DNA of 64,000 bases from Mesostigma viride (GCA_009746045.1 RPFO01000027.1:5952509-6016508), one strand, 5' to 3'. Counted from the stretch's first letter, positions 1 to 10,035 are shown. Translations and numbers: made by a program. The notes: generated by a model from the sequence alone, not told the origin.

Positions 1-2
1 TG

Positions 3-584
3 GTCTCTCAGATCTTCGCGTCTCGGCTGGCTGAGGGTGGCACCTTGCCGTTCAGGTGGAAGACCTGGCAATCGACCAAACAGACGATTCCCGGCGACAC
101 CTACAGCATCAAGGCTACCCTCTCGTCAGCATCCGCGTCAAAGTTGTTGGCCGTCCAGGTAGCAGCCGCAGCTGATGTGGCAAACGCGCGATACAACACC
201 ATGTTCGCGCACACCGCCGACGGCCTCACCGGATTCCAGTTCGACATCAACGGCAGCAATCAGACACCAGCGTACAGGATGGGCATCACAGAGGCATGGG
301 TGAACCTGGTTAGCGCCTTCAATGACCAGGGGAACAGTCTGTCGTGCGCAAGGGCAGACATCAATCCCGAGACATGGGCTGGTAGCGATTTCGTCATGGC
401 TTGTCACCTCAACATGCCATGTGCTGGCGCCGAGTACCAGAGCGGTCTCGATCTACGGGGCACTGCATCGGTAGTGACTCTGCGCGTCGACAGCGCGGGT
501 GCGGGTCATGTCTCGTACATCTTCGTAGAGATGGAGGCGAAGATGGACGTCGGCGCAGGGCGGCAGGCGGCCGTGTACCTGTAA
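3..584 (+). CDS. Probable double-jelly-roll major capsid protein, C-terminal part (polinton-like virus type)
   Basis: The frame is open from the left edge, so the 5' end lies outside the window; a TAA ends it at 582-584. About 193 residues are visible, rich in small and beta-branched residues, with no Met needed to keep the frame open. The last strand (YIFVEMEAKMDVGAGRQ) has the look of the closing strand of capsid proteins of polinton-like viruses and virophages. That is a judgement by eye, not an alignment. Support comes from context: four to five further intronless, same-strand, tightly spaced ORFs follow, including a fibre-like protein. If correct, it would form the pseudo-hexameric capsid shell of a small dsDNA virus of algae. 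Alternative: another viral or bacterial beta-sandwich protein. Confidence 0.42.
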   Translation, partial: VSQIFASRLAEGGTLPFRWKTWQSTKQTIPGDTYSIKATLSSASASKLLAVQVAAAADVANARYNTMFAHTADGLTGFQFDINGSNQTPAYRMGITEAWVNLVSAFNDQGNSLSCARADINPETWAGSDFVMACHLNMPCAGAEYQSGLDLRGTASVVTLRVDSAGAGHVSYIFVEMEAKMDVGAGRQAAVYL

Positions 585-614
585 AAATGTCTGATGGTTA
601 GTGTATAGCATTCG

Positions 615-779
615 ATGGATTATCTCAAGGACCCGCGATACACCGCGAATCCTCTCAACAGAGTCACGCTGGTCTTCGACACCCCTGAGCTGGCCGATAA
701 TGGCACGGCGACTAACTTGCCGGCCAAGAAGGGCCCGCTGATGGAACCCAAGTTCCAGTATCCTCTGCCAAAAAAATAG
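615..779 (+). CDS. Small hypothetical protein (54 aa) between capsid-like and fibre-like genes
   Basis: ATG at 615 follows the capsid-like stop by 30 bp, and TAG is at 777-779. The product is 54 aa, starts MDYLKDPRYTANPL and ends in basic residues (PLPKK). No domain is recognised. A TATAGCATTCG stretch lies directly before the start, similar to the TATAC-AGCT-C stretches before two neighbouring genes. Position and tight spacing suggest it belongs to the same virus-like cluster. The frame is short, so it could be chance, but the spacing and codon composition match its neighbours. Confidence 0.45.
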   Translation: MDYLKDPRYTANPLNRVTLVFDTPELADNGTATNLPAKKGPLMEPKFQYPLPKK

Positions 780-805
780 TGTCATTGTGGTAGTATACTA
801 GCTCC

Positions 806-2497
806 ATGTCGTTTGAGTATGGTGTTTGTCCTGCTTTGATGCGGAAGAAGCGTAACCCGGTAAGAATAGCGCCGTCAATCACATTAACAGCTACAGGAGG
901 ATCATATCCCAGCGCCTCCCCGATTGCAGTTACAGCAACATTCAGCCAACCAGTCACCGGTTTCGCCTTGGGTGATATCGCTGTCATAAATGGTACTGCA
1001 TCCGGTTTAACGGGTAGCGACACCTCCTACACGTTCACGGTGACTCCGGCAGTCGCTTATTCACTGACAACCGTCAGCGTTGGAGCAAACGCAGCAATCA
1101 ACACGCTAGGAATCGGCAACACGGCCTCCTCCACCCTCTCCTTCACGTACTCGCCCCCTCCGACGGTGACTCTCGCGACGACCGCGGGCTCGACGCCCAC
1201 CACCAGTTCCGTGGACGTGACCGCCACGTTCAGCAGGTCCGTCACGGGGTTCGAGCTGGGCGATATCACGGTGACAAACGGGACAGCCGCCAACCTGACC
1301 GGCAGCGGGGCGTCGTACGCCTTCCAGGTGACGCCAACTACAGCCAATTCTGCCACGAACGTTAGCGTGGGCGCGGGTGCTGTTGTTGACGCATCGACAG
1401 GGAACGCCAACGTGGCATCTAACACACTGTCGTTCACGTACTCGGCGAATCCGTCGGTGACTCTTGCGTCCGGAACCCCGACGGGTGCCGTTTACCCAGT
1501 CACGGCCACTTTTAGCACGTCGGTCGCCGGGTTCTCGTTGGGCGACATCACCGTAACCAACGGAACCGCGTCCAACTTGTTGGGAAGTGGCGCCACGTAC
1601 ACGTTCGACGTGACCCCTACCATGTCTGACTTCGCGACGACGGTAAGCATGGGCGCGGGCACCGTGACGAGCGCGACGTCAGGGCTTGGAAACACGACAT
1701 CAAACACACTGTCATTCACGTACAATTACAACCCGGCAACGGACCCCGCACTGTTCGCGTGGTACGATCCGTCCGACAGCGCCACGATGTTCAGCGACAC
1801 GTCCGGCACGACCCAGCAAAACACGGCGGGCGGGAATGTGATGCGGATGAACGACAAGGGGCCGAACGGGTACCACGTGACGCAGGCAACTTCCACCAAA
1901 TGCCCTACGCTGGATACGGCTGAACTGAACTCGAAACGGTCCCTCCGCTTTATCAACTCGCGGTCTGGCTTGTTAGAGACCGTGAACAATTTCTGGAACA
2001 CTGTCGGTGTCAATGCGAGCATCCTCCTAGTCGCCAAACAGCTAACGACTGCGACGTATCCAGTAGTAGGGGGGTATACGGGTATTAGAGGGTATATGCT
2101 TGGATCGTCGAACGGCAATTGTTATCTCATGTCTTATCAGTCAGAGGCACAGACCGTTCTCCTATTCGCTCCCGGTTCTGTATACGAAACCGTGAGCACA
2201 AGGGCTCAGTTCTTTGACAACAAGGCACACGTCATGGCGATTTCATGCAACAGCAGTACAAACGCACTTTTCACCCGCTTCGACGGACGAGCTGGTTATA
2301 ACAGAATCGGATCGGACCCTACAACTGGTTCAGGAAATCTCTCTATTGGAGGAGACTCGGTCAACGCGAGTCGTGCCTTTGACGGGTGGATCGGCGAGAT
2401 CCTAATCTACAACACCGCCAAAACGTCAGCGGAGCTTGAACGGATCCGCGGATACCTCGTGGCCAAGTGGGGCACTCCCGCCGCCATCCCAGCGTAG
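806..2497 (+). CDS. Fibre/adhesin-like protein: three Ig-like repeats plus ConA-like (LamG) domain
   Basis: 563 aa from ATG 806. Residues about 28-121, 121-216 and 216-307 are three tandem Ig-like repeats, each with the pattern VTATFS-x-xVxGFxLGDIxVxNGTAxxLxGSxxxYxFxVTP and ending SNTLSFTY or a close variant. Residues about 312-563 form a concanavalin/LamG-like jelly roll: it opens with LFAWYDPSD and NDKGPNGYHVTQ and closes with FDGWIGEILIYN followed by LAKWG-like residues (VAKWG). This layout is common in tail, fibre and surface-adhesion proteins of phages, algal viruses and aquatic bacteria. No signal peptide or membrane anchor is evident. Next to the capsid-like gene, a receptor- or glycan-binding spike is the simplest role; that is inference. 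Confidence 0.7.
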   Translation: MSFEYGVCPALMRKKRNPVRIAPSITLTATGGSYPSASPIAVTATFSQPVTGFALGDIAVINGTASGLTGSDTSYTFTVTPAVAYSLTTVSVGANAAINTLGIGNTASSTLSFTYSPPPTVTLATTAGSTPTTSSVDVTATFSRSVTGFELGDITVTNGTAANLTGSGASYAFQVTPTTANSATNVSVGAGAVVDASTGNANVASNTLSFTYSANPSVTLASGTPTGAVYPVTATFSTSVAGFSLGDITVTNGTASNLLGSGATYTFDVTPTMSDFATTVSMGAGTVTSATSGLGNTTSNTLSFTYNYNPATDPALFAWYDPSDSATMFSDTSGTTQQNTAGGNVMRMNDKGPNGYHVTQATSTKCPTLDTAELNSKRSLRFINSRSGLLETVNNFWNTVGVNASILLVAKQLTTATYPVVGGYTGIRGYMLGSSNGNCYLMSYQSEAQTVLLFAPGSVYETVSTRAQFFDNKAHVMAISCNSSTNALFTRFDGRAGYNRIGSDPTTGSGNLSIGGDSVNASRAFDGWIGEILIYNTAKTSAELERIRGYLVAKWGTPAAIPA

Positions 2498-2545
2498 AGA
2501 ACTTTAAGACTAGAACTATTATCTCTTATAAGTTGTAATAAAGCC

Positions 2546-3040
2546 ATGGATTATCCCACAATTTACCAAATCGCTTTAGATTCTGTCGCGTCACAGAACA
2601 CAATCGACGAGTACAATGGAATTTATTCTTTCGATATCAAGCCAGACCCAAGAGCGCCTATCATAGACAGCACATGGCGCGGAGGGGTCCATTTCGCATA
2701 TCTCAAGGACGTGGAAAACCAAGAAAATTACTCGCTTGTCGGACTAGTTTCTTCAAGTTTTTCTGGAGGAGAGCATAACCCACAAGACAGTGTCGTGCTA
2801 TGTACGGAAGAATGCAAAGATGTTGCCGCCTCGTACACCGTGATAAACGACCATGCATTTTTCAACCTAAAAAACGATCACTTGTTTAGGAATGGCGGGA
2901 GACTCGAGATCGGTTTAGTGCACATTGACAGAGGAGTTGATGACAAACAATTCATCCCACTAACCCACGAGTCGTTTCTTTGCATCTTGCGTTTTGAGAA
3001 AATTCGCGGGTTCGACAAGTGCAAGTGCCATCACAAGTAG
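2546..3040 (+). CDS. Hypothetical protein, virus-like cluster (164 aa)
   Basis: ATG at 2546 lies 48 bp after the fibre-like stop, and the leader contains TTATAAG. The 164-aa product is acidic to neutral, without membrane segments or low complexity, and ends in a Cys/His-rich tail (CKCHHK). I do not recognise the family. It keeps the strand, intronless form and short spacing of its neighbours, which supports it as a real gene. The terminal C-K-C-H-H could bind metal, but this is only a possibility. Confidence 0.55.
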   Translation: MDYPTIYQIALDSVASQNTIDEYNGIYSFDIKPDPRAPIIDSTWRGGVHFAYLKDVENQENYSLVGLVSSSFSGGEHNPQDSVVLCTEECKDVAASYTVINDHAFFNLKNDHLFRNGGRLEIGLVHIDRGVDDKQFIPLTHESFLCILRFEKIRGFDKCKCHHK

Positions 3041-3074
3041 GTTAAAAAAGCTCAACATAGGTTGAAACACTTCT

Positions 3075-3257
3075 ATGGGCAACTGTTTAAAGCTTGGTTA
3101 CGAGTACTCAGAAATTCTGGAGGAGTCAATAAGGAGGATTAGAAGGAGCCCGACGTACAGGCGCGCCTATGAGGTCGTGTACGCCCCTTTTGAAATCGCG
3201 CCAGACTCCGAGGGCACTCCGACTCCCGCCCCATCCCCTGATAATAAACATAACTAA
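3075..3257 (+). CDS. Small protein with predicted N-myristoylation/palmitoylation signal (60 aa)
   Basis: The 60-aa product begins MGNCLKLGYEY. Gly2 followed by Asn-Cys is the classical context for N-myristoylation with a neighbouring palmitoylated Cys, so the protein is predicted to attach to a membrane. A central basic stretch (RRIRRSPTYRR) could add membrane or nucleic-acid affinity, and the tail is Pro/Ser-rich and disordered. It starts 34 bp after the previous gene, and an AATAAA-type signal lies just after its stop (about 3261). Family unknown. In small dsDNA viruses, membrane-linked minor capsid or morphogenesis proteins can carry such signals, so that role is possible. Confidence 0.5.
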   Translation: MGNCLKLGYEYSEILEESIRRIRRSPTYRRAYEVVYAPFEIAPDSEGTPTPAPSPDNKHN

Positions 3258-3298
3258 TCAATAAAATTTTCTTTTCGTGAATCTATACAGCTTCCAAC

Positions 3299-3679
3299 AT
3301 GTTCGTGACCATGAACGACATTCTGAACTGCATCGAGGCCTGCAAGCCGGGTAGTGGCGGGTACATCCAGGACGGCAGCGAGCGGGCCCGCAACGCCGCA
3401 GAGGTGGCGCGCATATCCTGCATCATCGCCGGAAAGCCTGACCCGTACGATGACAACTACCGTTTAGAGTTAGAACAGCTTGACAATCCTTTGACCCTCC
3501 TAGCCGCCGCCTCACGCGCACTAGGTAGCGAGGCGACCCCCGACGACGTTCACAAGGTGTGTGAGGACCTCGCGGTTCTCTCCATCATGGCCGGTTGCGT
3601 CACGGGCAGGCAGTCCATCTCTTCGCCGACATTCGCGAAGGTGAAGGAGCAACTGCAACTCTGGAGAGACATTCGCTAA
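3299..3679 (+). CDS. Hypothetical mostly helical protein (126 aa), last gene of the cluster
   Basis: ATG 3299 is preceded directly by TATACAGCTTCCAAC, closely similar to TATACTAGCTCC before the fibre-like gene at 806. A second in-frame Met (residue 5) could also start it. The 126-aa product is predicted by eye to be alpha-helical (ARNAAEVARISCIIAG, LTLLAAASRALG) with no known motif. The coding cluster stops here; the next 0.5 kb is tandem repeat with hairpins, so this may be close to one end of the inserted element. Confidence 0.52.
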   Translation: MFVTMNDILNCIEACKPGSGGYIQDGSERARNAAEVARISCIIAGKPDPYDDNYRLELEQLDNPLTLLAAASRALGSEATPDDVHKVCEDLAVLSIMAGCVTGRQSISSPTFAKVKEQLQLWRDIR

Positions 3680-3785
3680 ACCCCGCCACCCCCTCTCCCG
3701 CCCTTCCCGAGTACCGCGAGGACGCAGACCCCTGCACGAAAGTTCCGCGAATTTCCCGACCAGGGCTGGGTTTTCCAGCGACCCA

Positions 3786-4148
3786 GGTGCGCGCTGGGCG
3801 GTGAGCTTGACTTTTCGGGGTCCCGCGTTCTGCCCAACTCTTAAAAGCTTTTGGTATAAAAGTTGGGCAGAACGCCGAACCTTCTCCCGCCGTCCTCACA
3901 CACCCCCGCTGTCCGCGGTCGGTAATGGTTGAGCAAAACGGAAGTCACATTTTTCACGCCGCCCATCGACCCGGGTGCGCGCTGGGCGGTGAGCTTGACT
4001 TTTCGAGGTCCCGCGTTCTGCCCAACTCTTAAAAGCTTTTGGTATAAAAGTTGGGCAGAACGCCGAACCTTCTCCCACAGTTCTCACCCAACCCCGCTGT
4101 CCGCGGTCGGTCATGGTTGAGCAAAACGGAAGTCACACTTTTCACGCC
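3786..4148 (+). repeat. 188-bp direct repeat (two copies) carrying a 14-bp stem hairpin with TATAAAAG loop
   Basis: A unit starting GGTGCGCGCTGGGCGGTGAG occurs at 3786 and again at 3974 (spacing 188 bp) and runs into a related end near 4148. Each copy has an inverted repeat, CGTTCTGCCCAACT paired with AGTTGGGCAGAACG, at 3826-3874 and 4014-4062. The loop contains AAAAGCTTTT and TATAAAAG. These could be end sequences, promoters or replication structures of the adjacent virus-like element, or a host satellite. Confidence 0.75.
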
Positions 4149-4500
4149 CGTCACGAACCATCGCACCCCCAGGCTCGGGAGTAGGAGGGGATCGGTAGGC
4201 GGCAGCCCCACGGCTGGTGGTGACGGATGCCAGCATTATAAAGCACCTCTAAAGCCCGGCGACCCTCGAGCCAAGGTTGGCGGGGGTTGAGAAGGGGCAG
4301 TAAGCCCGTGACGGGTGTCAGTAAAAAGTCAAAAAAACTCCAATATTTTATCACTCAATTATCACTCAATCATCATCACTCAATAATAGCTCCCCGGTAC
4401 CCCACAAGCCCCTATCACTCAATAGGGGTTATATATATATACTGTCCTGAGCCAGTAGACATCGCGCCTTACGCGGATCCGCGCTTTTTACGTTTCAGTT
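4149..4500. other. Gene-free spacer with short direct repeats
   Basis: No coding region is recognised. Between about 4349 and 4432 the decamer ATCACTCAAT (or ATCATCACTCAAT) recurs four times, the last followed by AGGGGTT and an (AT)n run. Confidence 0.6.
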
Positions 4501-4710
4501 CAGACAACTGGTCTCAGACATGCACGGGGCTCGGCGTGCCATGCTTCCACGTTTGTTGTCTCTTTTCAGACAACTGGTCTCAGACATGCACGGGGCTCGG
4601 CGTGCCATGCTGCCACGTTTGTTGTCTCTTTTCAGACAACTGGTCTCAGACATGCACGGGGCTCAGCGTGCCAATGCTTCAGTCCACGTTTGTTGTCTCT
4701 TTTCATATAC
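4501..4710 (+). repeat. 66-bp tandem repeat, three copies
   Basis: CAGACAACTGGTCTCAGAC begins at 4501, 4567 and 4633, giving an exact 66-bp period. Within each unit AGACAAC at the start is the inverse of GTTGTCT at the end, so each unit can fold into a stem. The third unit has small indels and runs into the 173-bp satellite. Confidence 0.85.
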
Positions 4711-6712
4711 TGTCACATGTCACCATTTGAGCTCAGATCGAATGAGCCCAATTTTTGTAGGTGGTCTAGTATTATGGTTTAAATGTTGCTTGCAAGAATC
4801 CAGCTTGATATGAGTTCATTTGGTCATGATTCCTATTTGTTTCATGTAAGAAACCGGTGCAAATGGCGTAAAACTGCATATTCATACTGTCACATGTCAC
4901 CATTTGAGCTCATAATGAGCCCAATTTTTGTAGGTGGTGTAGTATTATGGTTTAAATGTTGCTTGCAAGAATCCAGCTGGATATGAGTTCATTGGTTCAT
5001 GATTCCTATTTGTTTCATGTAAGAAACCGGTGCAAATGACAAAAGGTTGCATATTTACACTGTCACATGTCACCATTTGAGCTCATAATGAGCCCAATTT
5101 TTGTAGGTGGTCTAGTATTATGGTTTAAATGTAGCTTGCAAGAATCCAGCTCGATATGAGCTCATTTGGTCATGATTCCTATTTATTTCGTGTAAGAAAA
5201 CGATGAAAATGGCGTAAAACTGCATATTTATACTGTCACATGTCACCATTTGAGCTCATAATGAGCCCAATTTTGTAGGTGGTGTAGTATTATGGTTTAA
5301 ATGTTGCTTGCAAGAATCCTGGCAGCTCGATATGAGTTCATTTGGTCATGATTCCTATTTGTTTCATGTAAGAAACCGGTGCAAATGACGAAAAGCTGCA
5401 TATTTACACTGTCACATGTCACCATTTGAGCTCAGAATGAGCCCAATTTTTGTGGGTGGTCTATTTTCATGGTCTAGATGCTGCTTGCAAGAATCCAGCC
5501 TGAAATGAGTTCATTTGTTCACTATTCATATTTGTTTCATGTCAGAAAAGGGGGAAAATGACGAAAAACTGCACATGTATGCTGTCACATGTCACCATTT
5601 GAGCTCATAATGAGCCCAATTTTTGTGGGTGGTCTATTTTCATGGTATAAATGCTGCCTGCAAGAATCCAGCCTGATATGAGTTCATTTGTTCACTGTTC
5701 ATATTTGTTTCATGTCAGAAAAGGGGAAAATGACGAAAAACTGCACATGTATGCTGTCACATGTCACCATTTGAGCTCAGAATGAGCCCAATTTTTGTGG
5801 GTGGTCTATTTTCATGGTCTACATGCTGCCTGCAAGAATCCAGCCTGAAATGAGTTCATTTGTCCACTATTCATATTTGTTTCATGTAAGAAAAGGGGGA
5901 AAATGACGAAAAACTGCACATGTATGCTGTCACATGTCACCATTTGAGCTCAGAATGAGCCCAATTTTTGTGGGTGGTCTATTTTCATGGTCTAGATGCT
6001 GCCTGCAAGAATCCAGCCTGAAATGAGTTCATTTGTCCACTATTCATATTTGTTTCATGTAAGAAAAGGGGGAAAATGACGAAAAACTGCACATGTATGC
6101 TGTCACATGTCACCATTTGAGCTCAGAATGAGCCCAATTTTTGTGGGTGGTCTATTTTCATGGTCTAGATGCTGCCTGCAAGAATCCAGCCTGAAATGAG
6201 TTCATTTGTCCACTATTCATATTTGTTTCATGTCAGAAAAGGGGGAAAATGACGAAAAACTGCACATGTATGCTGTCACATGTCACCATTTGAGCTCATA
6301 ATGAGCCCAATTTTTGTGGGTGGTCTATTTTCATGGTCTAGATGCTGCCTGCAAGAATCCAGCCTGAAATGAGTTCATTTGTCCACTATTCATATTTGTT
6401 TCATGTAAGAAAAGGGGGAAAATGACGAAAAACTGCACATGTATGCTGTCACATGTCACCATTTGAGCTCAGAATGAGCCCAATTTTTGTGGGTGGTCTA
6501 TTTTCATGGTCTACATGCTGCCTGCAAGAATCCAGCCTGAAATGAGTTCATTTGTCCACTATTCATATTTGTTTCATGTAAGTAAAGGGGGGAAATGACG
6601 AAAAACTGCACATGTATGCTGTCACATGTCACCATTTGAGCTCAGAATGAGCCCAATTTTCGTGGGTGGTCTATTTTCATGGTCTACATGCTGCCTGCAA
6701 CAGTCCAGCTTT
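4711..6712 (+). repeat. 173-bp satellite array, about 12 copies in two subfamilies
   Basis: The anchor TGTCACATGTCACCATTTGA occurs at 4711, 4888, 5061, 5234, 5410, 5583, 5755, 5928, 6101, 6274, 6447 and 6620, so the period is 172-177 bp with a mode of 173. Copies 1-4 share one variant (TTTGTAGGTGGT, AAACCGGTGCAAAT). Copies from about 5410 onward share another (TTTGTGGGTGGTC, GAAAAGGGGGAAAATGACG) and are nearly identical to each other, which implies recent amplification. No coding capacity is recognised. Confidence 0.92.
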
Positions 6713-6746
6713 AGGTACCCTCAGATCTGAAAGATTTTTTTTTTAC

Positions 6747-6989
6747 TCATTTGAAGACTTGTGAAATTGAGCAAACACCTATGAATCCCCTCTTCCCAGT
6801 AAGCCCCGCGATCCACCGCGAACCAAGGACCCGCTTGAAACACCAGAGGAGCGGGTAGGTGCGTGCCCGGGGCACCTGAAAAGCCGGAGGTCCCTCGAAT
6901 GTCACACACAGCTTCTCCGTGCGAAGTCCTGGCCCACCATGTCTCACCGCTCTGCCCGGTACCGGTCGTATGAAGTCCCCCAATGACCA
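6747..6989 (-). pseudogene. Detached 3' end of the unknown gene split by the CACTA-like element
   Basis: On the minus strand a frame runs from the element boundary (6989) to a TGA at about 6747-6749 and encodes about 80 residues (SLGDFIRPVPGRAV..., ending SQVFK). Joining it to the truncated ORF on the other side of the element, with one copy of a 2-bp CA duplication removed, keeps the reading frame open. That is why I read it as the original C-terminus. Function unknown. Confidence 0.5.
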
Positions 6990-7022
6990 CACTAGGAGCC
7001 GGGTGTTGACAAAGTGTGACAA
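6990..7022 (+). repeat. Left terminal inverted repeat of CACTA-like element
   Basis: 33 bp starting CACTAGGAGCCGGGTGTTGA, an exact reverse complement of 14337-14369. Confidence 0.92.
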
Positions 7023-7400
7023 TGCTTGACATGTCAGGTTGATAAAGTGTGACAAAGTGTGACAAAGTGTGACATGTGGTGTGACAAAGTGTGACAAAAG
7101 CTATACAAATGTTGACAAAACCATGACATATCAGGTCGATTTTACAAGACAATTCTTGACAAATTATCAAGGTGAAAGTGTCAAAAAATGTCACACATTG
7201 TCAACGTCACGCATTGTCAACATGAGAGTGAGATTTTATCACATTTTATCACACCACAATTAGTGACATTTGTGCACATTTATCACAACACAAACGTTGA
7301 TATATCACAGACAATCCTGAAAATTTATCAGGACTATAAAACAGACAAAAAGTGACAAAAAGTGACAAAAAGTGACAAAAAGTGACAAAAACCAGTGAAA
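7001..7400 (+). repeat. Left subterminal repeat region (GTGACAAA/TTGACA array)
   Basis: More than twenty copies of TGACA-type motifs, including runs of GTGACAAA at 7010-7100 and AAAGTGACAAA at 7350-7390. Comparable arrays bind transposase in CACTA elements; that role is inferred here. Confidence 0.8.
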
Positions 7401-7964
7401 TTTTTCTTTTTATTACAAAATAAGCATTACTTAATGCTGACAGCAACAACGATTGTCTCGTAGGCAAAGTTCGGACGGCAGCCCATTGCGTTGCGTGCAG
7501 CCCGTTGTGAGCATGACTTCCACGGAAAGCTCTAAATGCTTGCAAAGAATTTGCAGGCAGCCGCCCGTTGGGTATATTGTGTGCAGCCGTCATTTGCGGA
7601 TGTCATTTTGATTAAAAGCTCTCGACTCTCCTGTAAAACACAGAAAAAAGATGCAGAGGTGGAAATAACATCAATGTATACATGGTTGTTGTCAGTTGTG
7701 CAACATTAAAGAGGCAGATTACGTTAAAAAACCTGTACAAAAACTTCCCTCTCTTGCTGCAAATGCAAAGAAGAAAGCACTGATCTATTTGGAACAAAAA
7801 AGGTAGCTGCAGGCAAACATACACTGCGCAAAGAAAACACCTCATCACACAGATTCAAAGACAAACCTGAGCAACCCGTGCATGGACCCTAGACGAGTCC
7901 GCCGGCTACGTCGATGACGACGATGGTGAGGATGCATATGGCACCAGAACAGCCGAGACTTCCT

Positions 7965-10035
7965 GCAGAAGAAAAACAAAAATTATGAATGTTTATTCGT
8001 AGTCAATAACAAATTTATTACGGTATCCATTGTGTACGAAATTTGGAGCATATGTTATGTTAATCGATTAGCTGCGCAAGCACACTTCCTTAAGAGGGCA
8101 TAACGATTGCAAGGTGCTTAAAACCCACCACAAGGAATTATAAAGCTGCCCCACCTGCCCCCCATGACAAGGAAAAACTAACCCATTTGCCTACCCCCAT
8201 GACGCGGAATAATCTCCCCCCCATACCTGTCCCCCATGACAAGGAACAAGCCCCCCTGCCTGCCCCCCATGACAAGGATTAAACCCCCCTGCCTGCCCCC
8301 CATGACAACGATTAACGCCCCCCGCCTGGCCCCCAATACAAGGAATAATTACGCCCCCTACCTGCCCCGGGCATGACAAGGAATCATTGACCCCCCCTGC
8401 CTGCCCCCCACGACAAGGAACAACTAACCCCCGCTACCTGCCCCCCACGACAAGGAATCATTGCCCCCCCCTGTCTGCCCCCCGTGACAAGGAATAATTA
8501 ACACTCCCTGCCTGCCCCCCACGACAAGAATCATCCCCTCCCCTGCCTGCCCCCCACGACAAGAATCATCCCCCCCCTGCCTGCCCCACATAACAAGGAA
8601 CACTTGACGCCCCCTACATGCCCCCCACGACAAGGAATCATTGCCCCCCCCTGCATGTCCCCCATGACAAGGATCAACTACCCCCCCTGCCTGCCCCTAA
8701 TTACAAGGAAAAATTACCCACGCAGCCTGCCCCCCATGTGACAAGGATTAGCCCCCTCTGCCTGAACCCCCATGACAAGGGATAATTACCCCCCCCCCGC
8801 CTGCCCCCCATGACAAGGAGTTACCCCCCCCCTGCCTGCCCCCCATGACAATGAATCATTACCCCCCCTGCCTGCACCACATTACAAGGAATAATTAAGC
8901 CCCGGCCCCTGCCTGCCCCCCATGAAAAGGCAATCAACCCCCCCTGCCTGCCCCCCATGACAAGGAGTAACCCCCACCCCTGCCTGCCCCCCATGAAAAG
9001 GCAATCAACCCTCCCTGTCCGCAACAAGACAAATGTAAAAGAAAAACAAAAATGATGAATGTTTGAAAGTAGTCGCCAACAGAAATATAACGCGGTCCAT
9101 TGCTACAAGATTTAGAGCATATGCTCTGTTAATCATGTAGCTACAAAATCGCCATTTCGTAAGGGAGGACAACTGACTGTGAGGTGCTTTCAATCCCATG
9201 ACAAGAAATTTTTAAGCTTTTCTGCATGCCCCCATGACAAGGAATAATTAACCTGTCCTGCCTGCCCCCATGGCAAGGAAAAATTATTACCCCCGCCTTC
9301 TCCCACCCCACGACAGGAAATCATTTACCTCCCCTGCCTTCCCCTCATGACAAGGAATAAGAAACCCGTCCTGCCTGCCCCCCATGGACACAAGGAATCG
9401 TTAACCCCCCCTGCCTTCCCCCACCCCATGACAGGGAATCATTAACCCCCCCTGCCTTCGCCCACCCCACTACAGGGTATCATGAGCCCCCCCTGCCGTC
9501 CCCTCATGACAAGAACAATTAACCCGTCCTGCCTGCCCCCCATGACAAGGAATAAATGTATATGCAATGCGCCTGCCCCCCATGACAAGGAATAAGTAAC
9601 CCGTCCTGCCTGCCTCCCATGACAAGGAGTGATTAACCCGTTCTGCCTGTCACCATAAAAAGGAATAATTCACCCGCCCTGCCTGCCCCCAAGACAAGGA
9701 ATTACTAACCCGTCCCGCCTGCCCCCATGACAAGGAATAATTAACAGGTCCAGCCTGCCCCCCATGACACGGAATAATTGACCCGTCCTGCCTGCCCCCA
9801 TGACAAGGAATAAGTGACCCGTCCTGCCTGCCCCCATGACAAGGAATTATTAACCCGTCCTGCCTGCCCCTAATGACAAGGAATAATTAACCCGCCCTGC
9901 CTGCCCCCATGAAAAGGAACAATTAACCCGTCCTGCCTGCCCCCCATGACAAGGAATAATTAACTTGTCCTGCCTGCCCCCATGACAAGGAATAAGTAAC
10001 CCGTCCTGTATGCCCCCATGACAAGGAATAATCCT
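7965..10035 (-). repeat. Two composite units: about 190-bp spacer plus about 35-bp C-rich minisatellite
   Basis: A degenerate unit of about 33-37 bp (CCTGCCTGCCCCCCATGACA followed by AGGAATAATTAACCC) is repeated at about 8140-9010 and again at about 9200-10035. Each array is preceded by a related spacer (7965-8140 and 9025-9200) sharing ATGAATGTTT, TTTAGAGCATATG-type and AAGGTGCTT-type stretches. The whole spacer-plus-array module has therefore been duplicated. The open frames across it are repeat artefacts. Confidence 0.8.

Noticed and set aside
1-3700. Bacterial origin or contamination for the left cluster
   Set aside because: There are no ribosome-binding sites before the ORFs, TATA/AATAAA-type signals are present, and the sequence runs on into eukaryotic repeats. 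A viral insert fits better, though a chimeric assembly cannot be ruled out from one window.
4711-10035. CRISPR-like impression from regular repeats (173-bp satellite, about 35-bp C-rich units)
   Set aside because: There are no constant repeats with unique spacers of uniform length, no cas genes, and the context is eukaryotic.
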